This document shows, piece by piece, positions 1 through 4,987 of a stretch of DNA of 7,432 nucleotides (its first letter is position 1; every line of letters starts with the position of its first letter). The translations under genes were made by a program, and so were the position numbers. The notes beneath the pieces were generated by a model. The model was not told the origin of the DNA, did no database searches, and saw only the letters and a program-made list of their open reading frames with translations. The DNA is from Bacteroidota bacterium (GTDB lineage: Bacteria > Bacteroidota > Bacteroidia > Cytophagales > Cyclobacteriaceae). The stretch spans positions 1 to 7,432 of the forward strand of contig JAPUIM010000288.1 in the NCBI GenBank assembly GCA_027297025.1, written 5' to 3'.

Positions 1-264
1 AGAAAGGAAAAACACCAATCCGTTTTCGCTTGAGTAGAGGATCACCGGAAGGGGGATGGTCACATGTATATCCCCTGCCGAAAATAAATGCCATTCATGA
101 GAATCGATTATGTGATGCATGATTAGATCGGCAGGATTAAAGATTTCATCCTCTGAATCCTCCGAAGCCTGAGCTGAAAAAATACTTCCACCTACAGTTA
201 AAAAGATCAGCAAAAATGCCCTACTAAGAGAAACTAAAGGTCTGTAATCGTGGAAGTTTGGCAT
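1..264 (-). CDS. atpB: F-type ATP synthase subunit a (5' part, 88 codons; runs off the left edge)
   Basis: Subunit a forms the proton half-channels beside the c-ring in the membrane sector of F1Fo ATP synthase. Only the N-terminal 88 residues are present, before any channel-forming helix. Seen in the translation: a signal-peptide-like segment with a hydrophobic core at about residues 15-30 and a likely cleavage site after Ala33 (AQA before SED), an acidic stretch, then FNPADLIMHHIIDSHEWHL at 42-60. This His-rich block is, from memory, the hallmark N-terminal region of Bacteroidota AtpB, which is longer than the E. coli protein. The ATG at 264 is supported by an in-frame TAA just upstream and by the complete signal peptide. 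No Shine-Dalgarno sequence is evident. It is the last gene of the leftward arm in view; the rest of the atp operon (atpE, atpF and so on) would be expected beyond base 1. It has its own candidate promoter at 302-332. Confidence 0.93.
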   Translation of the reverse strand, partial: MPNFHDYRPLVSLSRAFLLIFLTVGGSIFSAQASEDSEDEIFNPADLIMHHIIDSHEWHLFSAGDIHVTIPLPVILYSSENGLVFFLS

Positions 265-301
265 CCAATCAAGATAATTTTAAGGAACCGAAATTAGACT
301 G

Positions 302-332
302 CAAATGTAGATATTAATGCCTCAATAAAAAA
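302..332 (-). promoter_or_regulatory. Candidate Bacteroidota-type promoter for atpB
   Basis: Read on the minus strand, bases 309-302 are TACATTTG, a full match to the Bacteroidota primary sigma factor -7 consensus TAnnTTTG. Nineteen bases upstream, inside a run of six T (332-327), lies TTTT, three of four matches to the -33 TTTG element at the expected spacing. Transcription would begin near 295-299, giving a leader of about 30-35 nt before the atpB ATG at 264. The 108-nt gap 265-372 is the largest between genes of the leftward arm, a sensible place for a promoter, and would let the atp genes be expressed apart from the upstream envelope genes. I see no riboswitch or terminator hairpin in the rest of this gap. 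The -7 match is direct observation; activity is inferred. Confidence 0.55.
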
Positions 333-372
333 TAGCCATTGATTAAATAATGAAAACCTATAAAGCATATTT

Positions 373-777
373 TTAACGGGCAGGTCTACCCTGGATCTGC
401 TTAATTACCCAGAATAATTCAAAGCCGGTATATATTAAATACATGATGAAAAACCACACTACGGTTTTCATGGCTTGATGTGGATTGATGTATACCAAGA
501 GGGCTATGAACAAGATGCTGATTAATAGTTTGAGAATAATGGTGGCCCATGTATAACTAATTGACATTTGAGTTTTGTAGTGACTGGCTGATATAAATAA
601 TAGATGGACAATCAAGGTCATGAGGAAGAAGTAAATGATCATGCCCCAATAGTTATCAGGCAAAGTCATTTCAGGTATAAAAAACTGCAGGGCCATGGCA
701 ACAATCACAATACAAAAAGTCAGGAGAAGAAGGTTTAAGGCAAAAGATTTGAGTGTAGAAAGAGTAAGGCTATTCAT
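373..777 (-). CDS. Four-helix integral membrane protein, probable AtpI-like ATP synthase accessory protein
   Basis: This is a 134-residue protein made almost wholly of hydrophobic helices at about residues 11-33, 44-64, 77-97 and 104-126, with a short Arg/Lys-containing tail (KQIQGRPAR). The third helix holds Lys83. I do not recognise a specific family motif. Its size, four-helix layout and place directly between atpZ and atpB resemble AtpI/UncI, the small membrane protein encoded upstream of atpB in many bacteria and implicated in c-ring assembly. That assignment rests mainly on position. Its ATG (777-775) overlaps the 3' end of atpZ by 8 nt (ATGAATAG), which suggests translational coupling, while 108 nt separate it from atpB. 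Alternatively it is a Bacteroidota-specific membrane protein of unknown role. Confidence that the gene is real is high; confidence in the function is moderate. Confidence 0.8.
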   Translation of the reverse strand: MNSLTLSTLKSFALNLLLLTFCIVIVAMALQFFIPEMTLPDNYWGMIIYFFLMTLIVHLLFISASHYKTQMSISYTWATIILKLLISILFIALLVYINPHQAMKTVVWFFIMYLIYTGFELFWVIKQIQGRPAR

Positions 778-1012
778 TTTCCAAAGACTTGATCAACTTA
801 TAGATTAGTCCAACAATGGAAGTTATGGACAACAGCAATGTGAATAGGGGAAATTCAAAACCAAGATATTGGTCTAATTCCCAGCCTCCCCAGGTAGCAA
901 TTCCAATCACCAAGAGCATCTGGAACGCCAATCCTGTATATTTGAGGAAATTAGGCTGAGATCTTTTGATGTTCTTCTTTGATGCCGTTGGTTTGGGTTT
1001 CGGCCTCTCCAA
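770..1012 (-). CDS. atpZ: AtpZ/AtpI family protein (putative F1Fo ATP synthase assembly factor)
   Basis: This 80-residue protein has a Lys/Arg-rich cytoplasmic N-terminus (residues 1-24), a first membrane helix at about 25-43 beginning KYTGLAFQM, a GGWELDQYLG loop (42-51), and a second helix at about 53-73. The Y-x-GLAFQM opening, the G..LD..LG loop and two-helix layout fit the AtpZ family (ATPase_gene1 type), encoded just upstream of atpB and thought to help Fo assembly or magnesium handling. The start is unusual: the frame opens after a TAA near 1082, and the only ATG/GTG/TTG codon before the first helix is TTG at 1012. Using it gives a 62-nt overlap with the bactofilin gene. The first in-frame ATG is codon 32, inside helix 1, so it would destroy the protein. 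An even rarer start nearer 960-980 cannot be excluded. It overlaps the next gene by 8 nt. Confidence 0.85.
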   Translation of the reverse strand: MERPKPKPTASKKNIKRSQPNFLKYTGLAFQMLLVIGIATWGGWELDQYLGFEFPLFTLLLSITSIVGLIYKLIKSLENE

Positions 1013-1388
1013 TTTTAATTTCCTTAATGGAAACTCCCATTTTGCAACCCCCGTTAAAGGAGGCGCCCTGCTCCACGATTAGTTTATTGGTAATGATATC
1101 TCCATAAATTACGGCTGTTGGTTTCAAAATTAATAGGTCCGATACCTCTACCCTACCTTTTACCTCCCCTGCTATTTCTGCATTTTGGGATAACACGTTA
1201 CCTTCAACATGGGATGACTGGCCTAAAGCCACTTTTGATTTGGTTTTAATGTTGCCACGTACTTTCCCTTCGACCCTGATATTACCATAGGTTTCAATAT
1301 TCCCTTCAAGTACAGTCCCCTTTCCAATTATATTGCTTGAATTACTAATGTCTTCGGCCACTTGTTTCTCATCATTATTGTTAAACAT
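951..1388 (-). CDS. Bactofilin (polymer-forming cytoskeletal protein)
   Basis: This is a 145-residue protein with a central bactofilin (DUF583/PF04519-type) domain at about residues 18-116 between a short polar N-terminus (MFNNNDEKQ) and a flexible Glu/Lys/Thr tail. The domain shows the expected right-handed beta-helix periodicity: repeated GN/GK/GD turns such as GTVLEGNIETYGNIRVEG (24-41), HVEGNV, AEIAGEVKGRVEV and AVIYGDI. Bactofilins self-assemble without nucleotide into membrane-bound filaments that place cell-wall enzymes; relatives include CcmA of Helicobacter and BacM of Myxococcus. The gene directly upstream, 11 nt away, is an M23 peptidase, matching the recurrent pairing of bactofilins with LytM-type hydrolases in cell-shape modules. 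The ATG at 1388 is the natural start. The last 62 nt, encoding the non-conserved tail from about residue 126, also carry the 5' end of atpZ in another frame. Confidence 0.94.
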   Translation of the reverse strand: MFNNNDEKQVAEDISNSSNIIGKGTVLEGNIETYGNIRVEGKVRGNIKTKSKVALGQSSHVEGNVLSQNAEIAGEVKGRVEVSDLLILKPTAVIYGDIITNKLIVEQGASFNGGCKMGVSIKEIKIGEAETQTNGIKEEHQKISA

Positions 1389-1399
1389 AATTCAACTGT

Positions 1400-2272
1400 T
1401 TAAAAGGTTACGAATTCTTCCGGGTTAACTGAATTACCATTAAACCACAATTCAAAATGTAAATGCGGCCCTGAAGTCAGTTCTCCTGTATTTCCGATTA
1501 TGGAGATAATCTCACCAGCACTGACAAAATTACCAACTTTTTTTAAAATTGCCGAATTGTGCTTATAAATTGATATTAAATTGCTCCGGTGTTGTATTGC
1601 AATAACATACCCGGAATCGGAAAAATCAAAGTCTGCAAATAACACTGTTCCATCAGCTACACACTTTACCGGTTCATTTTCTTTGGATACCACATCCACT
1701 CCGTAATGATTTAATTGGGGATTGTAGGGTCCAGAAACAATCCCTGCTATTGGTGAAAAAAAGAAGATCTCTTGTAGTTCGGCATTATCATCATAACCGA
1801 TAGTAAACAGTTCCAACTCCTCAAATTCACGCCTTAGTTGTGAGTCTATGGGATTTATCTTGTTTATATCAATCTCCTTCTCCACGCTGGCCAGTATACT
1901 GGTATCAACTTCACCCACGGATACAATTTCCGCAGTAAGAATGTCTTCCCCATTGACAATACTCTGAAAATTATTGATAAACTGATCTTTTCTGTCAACT
2001 TCTTGAGATAATGAATCAATGGCTAAGCTCAATTGAATTAGTTGTTTATTGGCCCTTAGTTGAGCATGCCGGGGATCAAACCACTGGGCCAGAACTGACT
2101 TTGATAGGTACAAGCTGGCCATCATAAAAATTACAAAAAGCGTTACCAGAAAAACTAGTACTTTTGCATAAGTGAAGCTTACAGTTGTTTTTTCAGCAAA
2201 ATTTTCTTCATTGCGAATGATTAGTAAGTACCTGGTTGTTAACCAATTGGAAAATGTCTTTCTAGTTCGCAC
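1400..2272 (-). CDS. Membrane-anchored M23/LytM-family peptidoglycan endopeptidase
   Basis: This 290-residue protein has a short cytoplasmic N-terminus (residues 1-34, including IIRNEENFAEK at 18-28), one transmembrane helix at about 36-56, a probable coiled coil at about 66-105, a linker, and a LytM domain at about 170-287. All expected metal and catalytic residues are visible: His189 and Asp193 in HYGVD, His238 in the KHNS motif, and His270/His272 in GPHLHFELW. It should therefore be an active zinc endopeptidase cutting peptide crosslinks in the periplasm, unlike degenerate LytM regulators. Its neighbour is a bactofilin 11 nt downstream; LmdC/Csd1-type M23 enzymes work with bactofilins in other phyla, so a joint role in local wall remodelling is likely. 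The start is GTG at 2272; no in-frame ATG occurs before Met50, which lies within the membrane helix. It is the first gene of the leftward arm, facing sprE across 98 nt. Confidence 0.92.
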   Translation of the reverse strand: MRTRKTFSNWLTTRYLLIIRNEENFAEKTTVSFTYAKVLVFLVTLFVIFMMASLYLSKSVLAQWFDPRHAQLRANKQLIQLSLAIDSLSQEVDRKDQFINNFQSIVNGEDILTAEIVSVGEVDTSILASVEKEIDINKINPIDSQLRREFEELELFTIGYDDNAELQEIFFFSPIAGIVSGPYNPQLNHYGVDVVSKENEPVKCVADGTVLFADFDFSDSGYVIAIQHRSNLISIYKHNSAILKKVGNFVSAGEIISIIGNTGELTSGPHLHFELWFNGNSVNPEEFVTF

Positions 2273-2370
2273 CTGGTAGAAATAATAGGCTAAAATATGT
2301 ATTATTGGCTACAGTTTTATACATTATTGTATTAAAATCCGATAATTAGCCGTTAAAGCTTAAAAACATT
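2273..2370. promoter_or_regulatory. Divergent AT-rich intergenic region between the M23 peptidase and sprE
   Basis: These 98 bases separate two divergent transcription units and must hold their promoters unless transcription starts inside the flanking genes. I see only imperfect matches to TAnnTTTG: TATTTTAG on the minus strand (2297-2290; seven of eight positions when the two free bases are counted) for the M23-bactofilin-atp arm, and TACATTAT (2320-2327) or TATTATTG (2300-2307) on the plus strand for sprE. None has a TTTG at the proper -33 spacing. No convincing operator palindrome or terminator hairpin was found. The location is solid; the individual boxes are weak. Confidence 0.4.
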
Positions 2371-4983
2371 TTGGATTTACCTTACTTGAAAAAAATATGG
2401 GTTTTTCTAAGTTCACTGATGGTGACCCTGATTATCGGTTGCTCGGCCGAAAAAAACAATGTGGTCAGTAAAACCTTCCACAATACCACCGCCAGGTACA
2501 ATTCCTATTGGATCGCTAAGGAAAAAATGAAAGAAATAGAGAATTATGTGCTGGAAAATACTGAAAACAACTTCAATAAGATATTAAATATTTACCCGCG
2601 AATTGATTCTATTATTTCTAAAGGTGTCTCTACTCAGATAGAAGAATGTATTAAAAAAGCATCTATTGCTATTCAAAGGCACCAAAACAGTAAGTGGGTG
2701 GATAACAGCTACATATTAGTAGGCAAGTCCAGGTTTTACAACCTGGAGTTTACTGATGCCATTGAGACTTTCAAATATGTGAATTCCACTAGTGATGACA
2801 AAGACGCCCGGCATGAAGCGTTAGTAAATCTAATGCGCACCTTTATTGATTACAATGAATTCAATAATGCCATTGCAGTTTCGGATTATCTGAAAAAAGA
2901 GAAACTCAATAAAACCAATCTTGAACAATTATTTTTGACTCGAGCTTATCTCTATCAAAGACGAGATGATTTTAACAATATGGTAAAAAATCTGGTGTTA
3001 GCTGCACCCTTATTGACCAAGACCAAAGGACAGGCCAGGACCTATTTTATTATTGGCCAGGTATATCAAGAGCTGGGCTTTGACGCAGAAGCTTATAATA
3101 ATTACGGTCTTTGTCTAAAAAACAATCCGGATTACGAGTTGTATTTTTATGCGCGATTGTATCGGGCACAGGTATTTGAACTATCCAGAAGCAGCGATAT
3201 AAAGAAAGTCAGGAAATACTTTAAAAGACTTTTAAGGGACGCAAAAAACAAGGAATTCAAAGACAAGATCTACTATGAAATGGCGCAGTTTGAAATGAAG
3301 CAAGAAAACTTAGAAAATGCTATTGAGTATTACAACTTATCAGTGCGAGCCAGTACAACCAACCGAAGACAAAAGGCATATTCTTATTGGCGTTTGGGAG
3401 AAATTTATTATGAACAAAAACGAGAATATAGCTTAGCAAAAACCTACTACGATAGTGTTTTAATAGAAATGCCTAAAGACGATGAATCCTATGTTCAAAT
3501 TGAAACCAGGCAAAAGGTATTGGCGGATTTTGTAGAACAATTGACAACCATACAATTACAAGATAGCCTATTGAGCCTGGCTGCCATGGATACCAGCAGC
3601 CTCTATGCCTACTTAGATTATTATATTGAGCAGCAAAATCTGGCTAGGGTAGAGCAAGAAAAGAAGGAAAAAGAAAGGGAAAAAGAGAAAAGAAGAAGCG
3701 CTAGTCGCTCACCATTCGACAATCAACAAAATCCATTTGCTCAGGGTGGTTTTTCCCGCTCTAGTTCCGGTTGGTATTTTTATAACACTTCTGCTGTGAG
3801 TTTAGGACAAACAGGGTTTTTGAGGAAATGGGGAAACAGGGAACTAGAAGATCATTGGCGAAGGTCTAGCAAGGGTTCCATAGCCGAATTTACCGACCTA
3901 AAAGTTAATAATAAGGATACCGGTACAGAGAGTGAACTAACCGGTAATAGCCTTGAAGCAACAGCCGTATCTGGTCTTAAGCGAGAGAGTTTGGTTAGTA
4001 CAATCCCTTTCAGTAAGGAAGAACAGCAGGTCGCTTTGAAAATGGTTGAAGACGCGCATTACAGGTTGGGAAATATCTACAATTTTGAATTGAACGAAAA
4101 AGAGAACGCTGTCAAAACATTTGAGACTTTACTAAACCGTTTTCCAGAAACTCCCTATCAACCGGAAGTGCTTTACCTCCTTTATCTGATTTACAAGGAT
4201 TTCGGAGATGATAAATACCTCACCTATAAAGATAGATTGATTTCCCTGTTTCCCAGATCGGTTTACGCCAAAATAATAAAGAATCCTCACTATAGGGAAG
4301 AGAGTCAGGCCGCCAGTGCCAAACTGAAAACCCTTTATAAAGAAGCTTATTATTACTACAAACGAGATAAATATGACACGGCTAAATATATAATACAGTT
4401 GGGGTTAAATCAATTTCCAGAAAATGAATTTAGTGACAACCTTAAGTTATTGATGGTACTAATTATCGGGAAGACTGAAAATATTTACCAATATCAGTAT
4501 GCCCTTAACAAATTCAATGAAGATTACCCGGACAGTGAATTGAAAGAGTATGTAAAGCTACTCATAGTAACCTCTGAGGAATTTCAACTAGCTCAATTGC
4601 AAAATAGAAGCAAAAAGTTCATCAAAGATTTTCAGCAAATACATTCTATGGTTATCATTTACCAAAATGACCAAAAGCTCAACAAAGAATTAAATCCAAC
4701 TATCACGGAATATATCAATGAGAGGTTTGAAGGAAATAATTTAAACTCGGCAAATCTGATCTTGAACGATAACAGTTCGATGATACTTATTGATAAGTTT
4801 GACGATAAGCAAAAAGCCATGCAGTTCTTTAACTTGTTGGATCGAGAAGATTCGCCATTAAACCAATTTGAAAGTGCAAAATTTCATAAATTCGTAATCA
4901 CTAAAGACAACTTTCAAATTATGTATCAGCTTAAAGATTATGAAAGTTATCTTGGTTTTTTTGCCAAGCATTACACCAATTAG
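2371..4983 (+). CDS. sprE: SprE/PorW family TPR lipoprotein of type IX secretion and gliding motility
   Basis: This 870-residue lipoprotein has a signal sequence ending in the lipobox IIGC (Cys24), the conserved opening TFHNTTARYNSYWIAKE (35-51), TPR-like helical pairs at about 112-140, 224-255, 299-365, 562-630 and 653-685, a Lys/Glu/Arg-rich segment at 427-446, the motif WYFYN (468-472) followed by FLRKWGNRELEDHWR (483-497), and a C-terminal block ending DNFQIMYQLKDYESYLGFF. The ARYN, WYFYN and KWG.R.L.D.WR blocks and the total length match SprE of Flavobacterium and PorW of Porphyromonas, needed for type IX secretion and, in gliders, motility. It should be anchored in the outer membrane facing the periplasm. 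The start must be non-ATG: the frame closes at TAG 2347-2349 and the first ATG (2419) leaves only seven residues before Cys24. TTG at 2371 or TTG at 2386, which would give an N-terminus reading MKKIWVF, both provide a full signal peptide. It is followed 4 nt later by a PBP1A gene. Confidence 0.87.
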   Translation: MDLPYLKKIWVFLSSLMVTLIIGCSAEKNNVVSKTFHNTTARYNSYWIAKEKMKEIENYVLENTENNFNKILNIYPRIDSIISKGVSTQIEECIKKASIAIQRHQNSKWVDNSYILVGKSRFYNLEFTDAIETFKYVNSTSDDKDARHEALVNLMRTFIDYNEFNNAIAVSDYLKKEKLNKTNLEQLFLTRAYLYQRRDDFNNMVKNLVLAAPLLTKTKGQARTYFIIGQVYQELGFDAEAYNNYGLCLKNNPDYELYFYARLYRAQVFELSRSSDIKKVRKYFKRLLRDAKNKEFKDKIYYEMAQFEMKQENLENAIEYYNLSVRASTTNRRQKAYSYWRLGEIYYEQKREYSLAKTYYDSVLIEMPKDDESYVQIETRQKVLADFVEQLTTIQLQDSLLSLAAMDTSSLYAYLDYYIEQQNLARVEQEKKEKEREKEKRRSASRSPFDNQQNPFAQGGFSRSSSGWYFYNTSAVSLGQTGFLRKWGNRELEDHWRRSSKGSIAEFTDLKVNNKDTGTESELTGNSLEATAVSGLKRESLVSTIPFSKEEQQVALKMVEDAHYRLGNIYNFELNEKENAVKTFETLLNRFPETPYQPEVLYLLYLIYKDFGDDKYLTYKDRLISLFPRSVYAKIIKNPHYREESQAASAKLKTLYKEAYYYYKRDKYDTAKYIIQLGLNQFPENEFSDNLKLLMVLIIGKTENIYQYQYALNKFNEDYPDSELKEYVKLLIVTSEEFQLAQLQNRSKKFIKDFQQIHSMVIIYQNDQKLNKELNPTITEYINERFEGNNLNSANLILNDNSSMILIDKFDDKQKAMQFFNLLDREDSPLNQFESAKFHKFVITKDNFQIMYQLKDYESYLGFFAKHYTN

Positions 4984-4987
4984 ATAA

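Noticed and set aside
4795..4983. SPOR-like peptidoglycan-binding domain at the SprE C-terminus
   Set aside because: The segment MILIDKFDDKQKAMQFFNLL loosely recalls a SPOR repeat, but the match is too weak to claim; the closing block resembles the ordinary SprE/PorW C-terminus.
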